Source: Bacteroidaceae bacterium
GTDB taxonomy: Bacteria; Bacteroidota; Bacteroidia; Bacteroidales; Bacteroidaceae
Direction: 5' to 3'
Length of the DNA: 36,640 bases
Assembly (NCBI GenBank): GCA_017447625.1
Contig: JAFSNB010000012.1
Coordinates: 1 to 36,640, forward strand
Part shown: piece by piece, positions 29,485-36,640 of the stretch
Layout of the letters: every line of letters begins with the position of its first letter
Position numbering within the stretch: position 1 is the stretch's first letter
Position numbers and translations under genes: made by a program
Notes under the pieces: generated by a model
Databases searched by the model: none
What the model was told of the DNA's origin: nothing
The model's input: the letters and a program-made list of their open reading frames with translations, nothing else

Positions 29485-29505
29485 TTATAAATCTAAATCA
29501 CCTAC

Positions 29506-31839
29506 TTATTTCTTCCGGGTGTATCGGCGTGGGGTCTTGGCCTTCCCCTCCTGAGACTTAATGAGTTCCATGCATTCCTCGTATGTCATCTCCAGGATGC
29601 GCTCCTGGATGTTCTTGGGGATACGGTAGTTCTCGCCTTTATATACGAGATACGGGCCGTAGCGTCCGTTGAGAATCTCTAGATCTGCGTCTTCGTCGAA
29701 GGTCCTGAGGTGACGCTCGTCCTCTGCCTGTCTCTTCTGCTTGATCAGTTCGATGGCTTCTTCCAGAGTGATTGAGAGCGGGTCGGTTGAGGCCGGGATA
29801 CTGACGAACTTCTTCTGATGAAGTACGTAGTTACCGTATCGTCCGGTTCCTACGGTGACGTCATCACCCTCGAACTTACCGAGTGTGCGCGGCAGACGGA
29901 ACAACTCCAGTGCATCCTCCAGCGTGAGGGTTTCCAGACTCTGGTCTTTCTGCAACTGGGCAAAACGCGGTTTTTCGTGCTCGTCAGCCACACCCATCTG
30001 TACTACAGGACCGAAGCGGCCTATCTTCACGGAAACGACCTTGCCGGTCTGCGGGTCGGTGCCGAGGATACGTTCGCCCACGCGCAATTCGCTCTTGGAG
30101 TGAATGGTCTCGTCAACGAGCGGCTCCAGATCGCCCCAGAATTTCTGGATCATTTCCGTCCACTGTTCCTTGCCGTCAGCTATTGAGTCGAATTCCTTCT
30201 CCACGTCTGCGGTGAAGTTATAGTCCATAACCTCAGGGAAGTACTGCATCAGGAAGTCGTTCACCACGATTCCGGTGTCTGTGGGCAGCAGTCGTCCGCG
30301 CTCTGTGTTGGAGGCCACCGTGCGTATTTCTTCATGTTTTTTGCCGTTGCCGTCTATGGTGAGTATGAGGCACTCGTGCTCGTCGCCAGGCTTCTCTCCT
30401 TTGACCACATATTCGCGCTGTTGGATAGTGCTGATGATGGGTGCATATGTTGACGGACGTCCGATACCCAGCTCTTCCAGCTTCTTCACCAGACTGGCTT
30501 CGTTGTATCGTGTCGGGCGTTGTGTGTAACGTTCTGTGGCTGTTATGCCAACGATGCCGAGCTTCTGGCCGGCAGTCATAGATGGAAGGATATTGCCGGC
30601 ATTCTCATTTTCCACGTCCTCGTCAGTAGTCTCGCGATAGACCTTCAGGAAACCCTCGAACTTCACCACTTCGCCCGTTGCCACGAATTGCTCTTCGCGT
30701 CCGCTGATGCTGATTGTGGCCACAGTCTTCTCCATCTCTGCGTCTGACATCTGGCTGGCAATGGTGCGCTTCCAGATGAGGTCATAAAGGCGGCGTTCTG
30801 CCGGAGCGCTGTCTGTCAGTTCCTGACGGTCCATGTATGTCGGACGGATAGCTTCGTGAGCCTCCTGAGCGCCTTTGGTTGAGGTGTGGTACTGGCGTAT
30901 CTTAACATATTCCTCACCCATAGTCTCGCTGATAACCTTGCGGCTGGCACCGAGAGCCAGAGTGGAGAGGTTGACGCTGTCTGTACGCATGTATGTGATA
31001 AGTCCGCTCTCATATAGATGCTGCGCGACAAGCATAGTCTGTGCCACGGCGAATCCCAGCTTGTGCGCAGCCTCCTGCTGCAGGGTGCTGGTAGTGAATG
31101 GCGGTGCCGGCATGCGGCGCATAGGCTTTGTCTGAACATCATCTATAGTGAATTTGGCCTTGCTGGCAGCGTTCAGGAACTCTTCCACCTCTTGGCGTGT
31201 GGCGAAGCGGCGGTTAAGCTCGGCTCTCACCTCGCTTCCTGAGGGGAGACTGAGAAGAGCCGTTACTCTGTAGTAGGCCTCGCTCTGGAACGCCTGCACT
31301 TCGCGCTCGCGCTCCACGATAAGTCTCACGGCCACGCTCTGCACACGACCGGCACTCAGGCCTGGCTTCACCTTGCGCCACAGCACGGGCGAGAGCTTGA
31401 AACCGACTATGCGGTCCAGCACGCGGCGTGCCTGCTGAGCGTTCACCAGCGCCATGTCCACGCTGCGCGGGTGCTCGATAGCTTCTTGGATGGCCGGTTT
31501 CGTGATTTCATGGAATACGATGCGGCGTGTGGTCTCCGGCTTCAGTTTCAGCACCTCTTCCAGATGCCATGAGATAGCTTCTCCCTCGCGGTCTTCATCG
31601 GATGCGAGCCACACTATATCTGCTTTCTTTGCGCTTTGTCTCAGTTGTGTCACGACATGCTGCTTGTCAGCCGGCACCTCGTATTCGGGTTGGAACGTGT
31701 CCAGGTTGATGCTGAAACTCTTTTTCTTCAGGTCACGAATATGACCGTAAGAGGACATCACTTTATACTCCTTGCCCAGGAATTTCTCGATTGTTTTGGC
31801 CTTGGCTGGAGACTCTACGATAACTAAATTTTGGGGCAT
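29506..31839 (-). CDS. topA: DNA topoisomerase I
   Basis: 777 residues from the ATG at 31839 (MPQNLVIVESPAKAKTI). An in-frame start at 31887 would add 16 residues, but it lies upstream of the promoter box and adds nothing conserved. Type IA enzyme that relaxes negative supercoils. TOPRIM: Glu9 and SDEDREGE with Asp81, Asp83, Glu85; active-site Tyr283 in GLITYMRTDSVN. The C-terminus has repeated TopoI_C-type modules (GRFGPVVQMG, GRYGNYVLHQKKF, GRYGPYLVYKGENYRIP) in place of four-cysteine zinc ribbons. First gene of the aroK-speA-argB-sigma operon. Confidence 0.96.
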   Translation of the reverse strand: MPQNLVIVESPAKAKTIEKFLGKEYKVMSSYGHIRDLKKKSFSINLDTFQPEYEVPADKQHVVTQLRQSAKKADIVWLASDEDREGEAISWHLEEVLKLKPETTRRIVFHEITKPAIQEAIEHPRSVDMALVNAQQARRVLDRIVGFKLSPVLWRKVKPGLSAGRVQSVAVRLIVEREREVQAFQSEAYYRVTALLSLPSGSEVRAELNRRFATRQEVEEFLNAASKAKFTIDDVQTKPMRRMPAPPFTTSTLQQEAAHKLGFAVAQTMLVAQHLYESGLITYMRTDSVNLSTLALGASRKVISETMGEEYVKIRQYHTSTKGAQEAHEAIRPTYMDRQELTDSAPAERRLYDLIWKRTIASQMSDAEMEKTVATISISGREEQFVATGEVVKFEGFLKVYRETTDEDVENENAGNILPSMTAGQKLGIVGITATERYTQRPTRYNEASLVKKLEELGIGRPSTYAPIISTIQQREYVVKGEKPGDEHECLILTIDGNGKKHEEIRTVASNTERGRLLPTDTGIVVNDFLMQYFPEVMDYNFTADVEKEFDSIADGKEQWTEMIQKFWGDLEPLVDETIHSKSELRVGERILGTDPQTGKVVSVKIGRFGPVVQMGVADEHEKPRFAQLQKDQSLETLTLEDALELFRLPRTLGKFEGDDVTVGTGRYGNYVLHQKKFVSIPASTDPLSITLEEAIELIKQKRQAEDERHLRTFDEDADLEILNGRYGPYLVYKGENYRIPKNIQERILEMTYEECMELIKSQEGKAKTPRRYTRKK

Positions 31840-31866
31840 AATCCTAAATTTGTCGAAATTTGGGCG

Positions 31867-31874
31867 CAAATATA
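31867..31874 (-). promoter_or_regulatory. -7 box (TATATTTG) before topA
   Basis: On the minus strand TATATTTG lies 27 bases before the ATG at 31839. No TTTG at 19 bases upstream. It supports the shorter topA start. Confidence 0.6.
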
Positions 31875-31962
31875 GGCATTTATTCATTGATGCCGTTTTT
31901 TAATTAGGTATTTTTAATTCTTTTTCCCCTTTCTCCCTCATTTTTCTCTTTTCTGCCCTTTT

Positions 31963-31997
31963 CTTTTACTTTTTACTTTTTATTTTTTACTATTTGA
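31963..31997. repeat. 7-bp degenerate tandem repeat within a pyrimidine tract
   Basis: Heptads CTTTTAC, TTTTTAC, TTTTTAT, TTTTTAC, TATTTGA inside a T/C-rich gap between topA and the divergent flippase gene. Confidence 0.65.
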
Positions 31998-32044
31998 TTT
32001 ATTTGTTCTATCTTCGCGCCGAAATCTGCAAATAAAGATTATTT

Positions 32045-33517
32045 ATGGCACAATTAAAAGCCTTGATGAAGGACACTGCCATCTACGGACTGAGCAGTAT
32101 CGTGGGACGCTTCCTCAATTATCTCCTCGTGCCCCTGTACACTCATTATATGCCGCGTGAGACGGGCGACTATGGCGTAAGCACAAATGTCTATGCTTAT
32201 ACCGCGCTGATTCTCGTGCTGCTCACGTTTGGTATGGAGACCACTCTGTTCCGTTTCGCCAACGAAACTCCTGCCACAGGCTCATCGCGCGACATCGAGC
32301 GGTGGCCGGACATGGTTTTCTCCACCTCGTTCGGGTTGGTCGGAGCACTAACGGCCCTCTTCCTTGCCCTGCTGTTCGGTTTCATTGGCCCGATTAGCGC
32401 TCATTTGGGTTATGCAGATCATCCTGACTATTTGCTGATGATGGGAGCTGTGGTGGCAATGGATGCCTTGCAGGCGCTGCCGTTTAGCTACCTGCGTTTT
32501 CAGAAGCGTCCAATACGCTTTGCAGCCCTTAAACTGCTTTTTATAGCTCTCAACATCGGACTGAACCTGATTTACTTCGTCTTACTCGGCAAGACGTCCG
32601 TGTTCTATGTCTTCTTCATCAACCTGCTTTGTACGGGCTTTATCTCCCTGCTCTTTATCCCCGGTATTTTCCGCATCAGCTGGAACTTCTCTTTCCCGCT
32701 GCTTCGCCGTATGCTCTCTTACTCATGGCCGATTCTGGTTCTGGGCATAGCAGGCATCTTGAATCAGGTAGCGGACAAGATTATCTTCCCGCTGGTCTAT
32801 CCAGACTCAGCAGACGCTAATGTTCAGTTGGGCATTTACGGCAGTTGCGTGAAGATCGCAATGATAATGGCAATGATTACGCAGGCGTTCCGCTATGCTT
32901 ACGAGCCTATAGTCTTCGCCAAGGCCAAGGACGCGGACAAGAACGAGTACTACGCCGCAGCCATGAAGTACTTCATCATTTTCACCCTTCTGGCTTTCCT
33001 CTGCGTGGTGGGGTGGATGCCGCTGTTGCAGTACATCATCGGAGCGGGTTACCGCGAGGGACTTGGAGTTGTGCCGGTAGTTATGGCGGCAGAGATAATG
33101 ATGGGTATCTATTTCAACCTCTCTTTCTGGTATAAGCTCATTGACAAGACTATCTACGGAGCTATCTTCTCTCTGGCCGGATGTGCCGTACTTGTGACCT
33201 TCAACATCATCCTAATCCCTCGTCTCGGTTATTGGGCCTGCGCTTGGGGAGGTGTGGCAGGTTATGGCACGGCTATGGTTTTAAGCTATGTCGTGGGCCA
33301 GCGCAAGAACCCGATTCCCTATCCGATGCGTGACATCTGTCTCTACTTCCTTCTTACATTAATAATATATATATGTATGGAGCGGCTGCCAGAACAGTGG
33401 CCTTCGTGGGCACATATCGTCCTCAACACCGTCTTCATCTGCATCTTTGTGGCATACATCGTGAAGAAAGACCTCCCGCTGCGCGGCCTCCCCGTCATCG
33501 GGAAATACTTTAAATAA
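32045..33517 (+). CDS. Polysaccharide/oligosaccharide flippase (Wzx-like, MOP superfamily)
   Basis: 490 residues with 12 to 14 hydrophobic segments. The start, MKDTAIYGLSSIVGRFLNYL followed by VPLYTHYMPRETGDYGVST, is typical of Wzx/RfbX-type transporters that flip lipid-linked sugars across the inner membrane. Conserved polar residues are visible around MLSYSWPILVLGIAGILNQVADK and AGYREGLGVVPVV (each under the family pattern). No glycosyltransferases are nearby, so the substrate is open. Divergent from topA; the upstream region has only a poor promoter match (TATCTTCG at 32009). Confidence 0.88.
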   Translation: MAQLKALMKDTAIYGLSSIVGRFLNYLLVPLYTHYMPRETGDYGVSTNVYAYTALILVLLTFGMETTLFRFANETPATGSSRDIERWPDMVFSTSFGLVGALTALFLALLFGFIGPISAHLGYADHPDYLLMMGAVVAMDALQALPFSYLRFQKRPIRFAALKLLFIALNIGLNLIYFVLLGKTSVFYVFFINLLCTGFISLLFIPGIFRISWNFSFPLLRRMLSYSWPILVLGIAGILNQVADKIIFPLVYPDSADANVQLGIYGSCVKIAMIMAMITQAFRYAYEPIVFAKAKDADKNEYYAAAMKYFIIFTLLAFLCVVGWMPLLQYIIGAGYREGLGVVPVVMAAEIMMGIYFNLSFWYKLIDKTIYGAIFSLAGCAVLVTFNIILIPRLGYWACAWGGVAGYGTAMVLSYVVGQRKNPIPYPMRDICLYFLLTLIIYICMERLPEQWPSWAHIVLNTVFICIFVAYIVKKDLPLRGLPVIGKYFK

Positions 33518-33592
33518 TTCATAATGCTTAATTCATAATTCATAATGCAGAATCCCGAATAATCGTTTAATCGAATAATCGAATAACCGAAA
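33517..33592. repeat. 7-bp repeat (28-bp shared element) followed by 8-bp repeat
   Basis: 33517-33544 holds heptads ATTCATA, ATGCTTA, ATTCATA, ATTCATA; 28 bases (33519-33546) are identical to 6132-6159. Then 33561-33592 is four 8-bp units: AATCGTTT, AATCGAAT, AATCGAAT, AACCGAAA. Confidence 0.85.
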
Positions 33593-33601
33593 AGGCCGCC
33601 A

Positions 33602-33629
33602 ATCTATAATAGAATGTAAAATGTAGAAT
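33602..33629. repeat. 7-bp repeat, inverted match to 36128-36146
   Basis: Heptads ATCTATA, ATAGAAT, GTAAAAT, GTAGAAT. Nineteen bases (33611-33629) are the exact reverse complement of 36128-36146, so the pair flanks the S46 peptidase gene in opposite orientation. Confidence 0.75.
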
Positions 33630-33644
33630 TCGCCCCGCAGGTCT

Positions 33645-33675
33645 CCCCTCCCTCACGGGAGGGGGCGGGGGTGGG
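33645..33675. repeat. GC-rich palindromic element, copy 1
   Basis: CCCCTCCC-TCAC-GGGAGGGG (33645-33664) followed by GCGGGGGTGGG. Its plan matches the element inside the next gene at 33754. The host gap is otherwise AT-rich. Confidence 0.75.
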
Positions 33676-33707
33676 TCTTTAAATCGTAAAATCTTTAAAT
33701 CGTAAAA
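33676..33707. repeat. 16-bp direct tandem repeat (two copies)
   Basis: TCTTTAAATCGTAAAA occurs twice in a row, ending 8 bases before the S46 peptidase ATG. It can also be read as 8-bp units with an AATC core. Confidence 0.85.
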
Positions 33708-33715
33708 TAAGTAAG

Positions 33716-36055
33716 ATGTCTATCAACAAACACTTCTCGTTTCTCATTCTGCTCCCTCCCTTTAGGGAGGGCGGGGGGAGAGTCCTGGGCGGGGGGAGAG
33801 TCCTCTCTCTCTTTGCTTCCTGCCTCCTGGCAGCAACATTTTTCCTGTCGCAGAGCCTTGAGTGCCGTGCCGACGAAGGTATGTGGCTTATTGGTCGCAC
33901 CGACCCCAAAGCGATGGCTGTGGCACGCAGCCTCGGCCTGCAACTTACCGATGAGCAGCTCTATGGCGAGGACGGCACCAGTCTGAAGGACTGCGTCGTG
34001 GATTTCGGAGACTACTGCTCCGGAGTCATCGTCTCGTCCGACGGCCTCGTGTTCACCAACCACCATTGCGGCTATTCGGCCATCCAGAAACTCTCCACTC
34101 CCGAGGACGACATCCTCGACAACGGTTTTGTGGCAAAAACTCACGCCGACGAACGTCCCGCTGAGGGTCTCTTTGTGAAGGTTTGGCAGCGCACGCAGGA
34201 CATCACCGCCGAAATCACCGACTCACTGCGCCGGCTCTATGCCGATAAAGACCTTGAGCGCAAGGCCGGAAAGAACCGCGAGGCTGTAATCTACAGCAAG
34301 AACATCTCCCGCCTGCTTTCAATCGCCGCCCGCCGCGCCGAACGTACGGCAAAGAGAGACGGTGAGAAAGGTATAGTCTGTGATGCCAAGGCCTTCTATG
34401 GCGGCAGCGTGTTCCTTATCAACTACTATCGCAAGTACTCCGACATCCGCCTGGTCTTCACCGTTCCCCAGTGTCTCGGCAACTTCGGCGGCGACACAGA
34501 CAACTGGATGTGGCCCCGTCAGACGGCCGACTTCAGCGTGTTCCGCATCTATGCCGACTCTCTCGGTAACCCCGCTTCATATAGTGCCGAGAATATCCCT
34601 CTGCAACCGAAGCGCTGGGCTCGCGTCAGCATCGACGGTTACGATCAGGGCTCCTATTGCATGACCATAGGCTACCCTGGTTCTACCAGCCGCTACCTCT
34701 CTTCCTACGGAATCGAGGAGCGCACCACAGTTAATAACATCCCCGTAATCCAGGTGCGTGGCGTCAAGCAGGACGTCTGGAAGAAGTGGATGCGTGCCGA
34801 CCGTGCCATCAGCATCAAATACTCCTCCAAGTTCGCCCAGTCCAGCAACTACTGGAAGAACTCGCAGGGAATGAACGAGGCTGTGGCCCGTCTTGGCATA
34901 ATCAGCCAGAAGCAGCAGCGCGAACAGAACATCCAGCGCTGGTACGAAGCCGACAAATCCCGCAAGCAGCGTTTCGGCTCGATGTTATCCACTCTCAAGA
35001 AGGCATACAAAGAGCGCCACGACGCGCAGTACGCCCAGGGCTTTGCCAACGAGACCTTCAACCGAGGCATCGAAATCGTCAGCTTCGCCCGCTTGGCTGT
35101 CCGTTGTGCAGAGAGCCACACCAATTACCGCGCCGTGTTGGAGGAATATGTGTCCGACAGCTACAAGGACTACGACCCGCGTGTTGATGAAGAGGTGATG
35201 GCAGCTCTTCTCGAGAACTATGCCAAGCAGGTGTCGTCCAAATACCTGCCACGCTTCTATTCGGACATCCGCAAGAAATACAAGAACGACTATAAGGCCT
35301 TTGCTCACGACATCTTCGCGCAGAGCCGCCTCACCTCCTACAAGGGTTGGTACGGACTCGTTCATGCCAAAGTGCGTTCCGCCAAGACCCTCCCCGACTC
35401 GCTTGAGCAGGCGTTGGCTGACGAGCAGGCTTACTTGCAGCATGTGAATAGCGACCCCGCAGTACGCCTTTACACTCAGATTGCTGATATGACGAGTAAT
35501 GTGATTTCTCCGTCGCTCACCAAGACCGCTCCCGTGATCTCCTACAACGAGAACCTGCTCACCCAGTCTGTCCTGGAGATGGAGCAGGAGGAGCCGCACT
35601 ACAGCGATGCCAACTTCACCCAGCGCATGAGCTTCGGCATCGTGAGCGACTACACCAACGCCGGCACTCACCACGACCTGCAGACCACGATGCCGTCCCT
35701 ACTCGCCAAGATAGACCGCTCCGTGGATATCGATGACTACAAGGTTACGCCCGATGTGGCACGCATCCTGCGTGGCAAGGGCTATGGACGCTATGCCGAC
35801 AGTCGCACGCGCGACCTCAACCTCTGCTTCCTCACCACCAACGACATCACCGGCGGCAACTCCGGCAGCCCGATGTTCAACGGACGCGGCGAACTCATCG
35901 GCCTCGCCTTCGACGGCAACTGGGATGCCCTCTCCTCGGACATCAGTTTTGACAGCGGCCTCACCCGCTGCATCGGCGTCGATATCCGCTACGTCCTCTG
36001 GCTCATGGAACGTTGGGGCAACGCCTACCACCTCGTAAACGAAGTCCTGAAGTAA
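33716..36055 (+). CDS. S46 family dipeptidyl-peptidase, DPP7-like
   Basis: 779 residues. Exported serine exopeptidase that removes dipeptides from peptide N-termini. Catalytic His117 in TNHHCGY, the Asp within GGDTDNWMWPR, and Ser716 in GGNSGSPMF. The residue 18 after the Ser, which sets specificity in P. gingivalis enzymes (Gly in DPP7, Arg in DPP11), is Gly here (AFDGNWD), so broad hydrophobic preference is predicted. The mature part begins near ADEGMWLIG. The signal region is odd: MSINKHFSFLIL, then LPPFREGGGRVLGGGRVL encoded by a GC-rich repeat, then a second hydrophobic run ending QSLECRA. No in-frame ATG, GTG or TTG was seen between the repeat and that second hydrophobic run. No type IX tail. 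Confidence 0.92.
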   Translation: MSINKHFSFLILLPPFREGGGRVLGGGRVLSLFASCLLAATFFLSQSLECRADEGMWLIGRTDPKAMAVARSLGLQLTDEQLYGEDGTSLKDCVVDFGDYCSGVIVSSDGLVFTNHHCGYSAIQKLSTPEDDILDNGFVAKTHADERPAEGLFVKVWQRTQDITAEITDSLRRLYADKDLERKAGKNREAVIYSKNISRLLSIAARRAERTAKRDGEKGIVCDAKAFYGGSVFLINYYRKYSDIRLVFTVPQCLGNFGGDTDNWMWPRQTADFSVFRIYADSLGNPASYSAENIPLQPKRWARVSIDGYDQGSYCMTIGYPGSTSRYLSSYGIEERTTVNNIPVIQVRGVKQDVWKKWMRADRAISIKYSSKFAQSSNYWKNSQGMNEAVARLGIISQKQQREQNIQRWYEADKSRKQRFGSMLSTLKKAYKERHDAQYAQGFANETFNRGIEIVSFARLAVRCAESHTNYRAVLEEYVSDSYKDYDPRVDEEVMAALLENYAKQVSSKYLPRFYSDIRKKYKNDYKAFAHDIFAQSRLTSYKGWYGLVHAKVRSAKTLPDSLEQALADEQAYLQHVNSDPAVRLYTQIADMTSNVISPSLTKTAPVISYNENLLTQSVLEMEQEEPHYSDANFTQRMSFGIVSDYTNAGTHHDLQTTMPSLLAKIDRSVDIDDYKVTPDVARILRGKGYGRYADSRTRDLNLCFLTTNDITGGNSGSPMFNGRGELIGLAFDGNWDALSSDISFDSGLTRCIGVDIRYVLWLMERWGNAYHLVNEVLK
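33754..33804. repeat. GC-rich palindromic element, copy 2, with in-frame 18-bp duplication
   Basis: CCCTCCC-TTTA-GGGAGGG (33754-33771), then GGGCGGGGGGAGAGTCCT twice in a row (33769-33786 and 33787-33804). The duplicated unit is 18 bases, so the reading frame is kept and encodes GGRVLG then GGRVLS. It lies inside the signal-peptide part of the S46 peptidase gene. Confidence 0.9.
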
Positions 36056-36064
36056 GTCTTATAA

Positions 36065-36169
36065 ATTCTATATTCTATCTTCTATATTCTATATCCTATA
36101 TCCTACATCCAACATCTTCCATTCTACATTCTACATTTTACATTCTACATTTTACATTTCACATTTTAC
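36065..36169. repeat. Long 7-bp tandem repeat, 15 units
   Basis: Fifteen consecutive heptads drifting from ATTCTAT through ATCCTAT and ATCCAAC to ATTCTAC and ATTTTAC, starting 10 bases after the S46 stop codon. It is the longest heptad array in the window. No terminator hairpin was found for the S46 gene in or near it. Confidence 0.9.
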
Positions 36170-36197
36170 ACCAAATTGTTTTTTTTTGGAAAAATCA

Positions 36198-36308
36198 ACC
36201 GAATGTACCGAAATTTGTCATAACGCATTGAATATCAATCGCCCCGTTTTCGGTAGATTCCTCAAAAAATCTACCGAAAATTCGGTGCATTCCGGTAAAA
36301 ATGTACCG
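36198..36308. repeat. Nested inverted repeats with ACCGAA motifs
   Basis: Perfect 13-base arms TTTTCGGTAGATT (36247-36259) and AATCTACCGAAAA (36268-36280) with an 8-base loop. An outer imperfect pair is 36198-36216 and 36278-36296. ACCGA or its complement TCGGT occurs five times in 36198-36286. No T run follows, so it does not look like a terminator; a protein-binding region is possible. Confidence 0.75.
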
Positions 36309-36338
36309 CAAGGTGTTGCTTGTTTGAGTCTTTTTTAT

Positions 36339-36346
36339 TACCTTTG
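36339..36346 (+). promoter_or_regulatory. -7 box (TACCTTTG) before the candidate non-coding RNA
   Basis: TACCTTTG is an exact match; TTGC lies 19 bases upstream (one mismatch to TTTG). Transcription would start near 36353. No credible ORF starts downstream within the window. Confidence 0.6.
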
Positions 36347-36400
36347 TAACGGATTATCAGACCAGGATACAACGAGTCTTGTGTTTAGGTTCAGACTAAA

Positions 36401-36488
36401 GTGACATTCGTGTCACCTGCGGGTGACACGAGTGACACTTCCGAGTGACACATGTGTCACCTCCTTGTGACATTGATGTCACTTCTGT
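36401..36488. repeat. 22-bp hairpin tandem array (GTGACA type)
   Basis: Four units at exact 22-bp spacing (36401, 36423, 36445, 36467). Cores are GTGACA-TTCG-TGTCAC, GTGACA-CGAG-TGACAC (one arm mismatch), GTGACA-CATG-TGTCAC and GTGACA-TTGA-TGTCAC, with 6-bp spacers CTGCGG, TTCCGA, CTCCTT and TTCTGT. Arms are conserved while loops and spacers vary. The plan equals that of the array at 10683. Confidence 0.93.
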
Positions 36489-36542
36489 CTTCGGCAGATA
36501 ATTATTGCTGTCCGCTAAAAGTTGAACAGCGACAAATCAGGT

Positions 36543-36582
36543 GTCCGCAGTGCCGATAAACAGGCATTGCGGACTTATTTTT
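36543..36582 (+). terminator. Intrinsic terminator
   Basis: Arms GTCCGCAGTGCC (36543-36554) and GGCATTGCGGAC (36563-36574) pair fully with one G-U, with an 8-base loop, followed by TTATTTTT. The T run is on the plus strand. No plus-strand gene precedes it within 480 bases. Confidence 0.85.
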
Positions 36583-36640
36583 GAAAAAGTAAGCCCCCTC
36601 AATCAAATAACGTTAGCTCAGGAGGCGATGTTTCCGTCTC

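Larger units (their letters stand above)
36353..36582 (+). ncRNA. Candidate non-coding RNA carrying a 22-nt hairpin array
   Basis: A promoter box (36339-36346) and a strong terminator (36543-36582) enclose about 230 bases without a plausible coding frame. The central part (36401-36488) is four 22-nt units that would fold as a row of 6-bp hairpins. The boundaries are inferred from the two signals. It could instead be a leader or an insertion-element remnant, so this is a hypothesis. Confidence 0.4.

Noticed and set aside
31840-31887. Longer topA start adding MNKCLYLRPNFDKFRI
   Set aside because: It lies across and upstream of the TATATTTG box, and TopA proteins usually begin just before the VESPAKAKTI motif.
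36186-36404. 72-residue plus-strand ORF in the right-hand tail
   Set aside because: It spans inverted repeats and a promoter box, with no protein-like pattern.
36401-36488. CRISPR-like array
   Set aside because: The repeat is 16 bp with 6-bp spacers, far too short, and no cas genes are present.
36601-36640. End of a minus-strand gene entering from the right edge
   Set aside because: A 13-codon open frame ending in TGA at about 36601 is compatible with a gene end or insertion element, but far too short to call.

Overview
The window looks like an ordinary chromosomal segment of a Bacteroidales bacterium, most likely Prevotella-like. The evidence is: promoters of the Bacteroidetes type (TTTG, about 19 bp, TAnnTTTG) in front of several genes; few purine-rich ribosome binding sites; a PorT-like barrel protein; a secreted protein ending in a short Bacteroidetes sorting-type tail; an S46 dipeptidyl-peptidase; DUF2851, WbqC and THUMP-like family proteins; and a 491-residue signal peptidase I. 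I see no prophage, integrase, transposase gene or CRISPR array.

Layout. 1-160: the end of a 5S rRNA gene and its terminator. 163-4470: a PorT-like protein, a long RluA-family pseudouridine synthase and dnaX. 4585-7760: a tightly packed plus-strand run of divIC/ftsB-like, a small membrane protein, plsC, a DUF4369-type lipoprotein and a free-standing MetH activation domain, closed by a strong terminator. 7920-10504: a secreted modular protein with its own promoter and a small acidic peptide gene, then a terminator. 10505-11041: a gene-free stretch with a 22-bp hairpin repeat array. 11042-15854: an M16 peptidase, then the minus-strand genes thioesterase, dprA and wbqC-like, and DUF2851. 15968-19507: dapB, lepB and an O-acetylhomoserine sulfhydrylase. 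19513-24862: a THUMP-like methyltransferase and a large secreted GH2 beta-galactosidase. 25157-31839: a minus-strand operon topA, aroK, speA, argB, ECF sigma factor, putative anti-sigma protein. 32045-36055: a polysaccharide flippase and an S46 peptidase. 36056-36640: a gene-free tail.

The genes are mostly housekeeping: replication and topology (dnaX, topA, dprA), RNA modification, envelope building and export (divIC, plsC, lepB, flippase, PorT), amino-acid and polyamine metabolism (dapB, MetY-like, MetH activation, aroK, argB, speA), and scavenging of glycans and peptides (GH2, M16, S46).

The less ordinary content is between the genes. Two unrelated-sequence arrays (10683-10798 and 36401-36488) share one architecture: 22-bp units, each a 16-bp hairpin (6-nt arms, 4-nt loop) plus a 6-bp spacer. 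The second array lies between a promoter and a poly-U terminator with no ORF, so it may be part of a roughly 230-nt non-coding RNA. In addition, at least nine intergenic spots carry degenerate tandem repeats of exactly 7 bp and four carry 8-bp repeats, each locus with its own consensus. A GC-rich palindromic element with an in-frame 18-bp duplication sits inside the signal-peptide region of the S46 peptidase gene.
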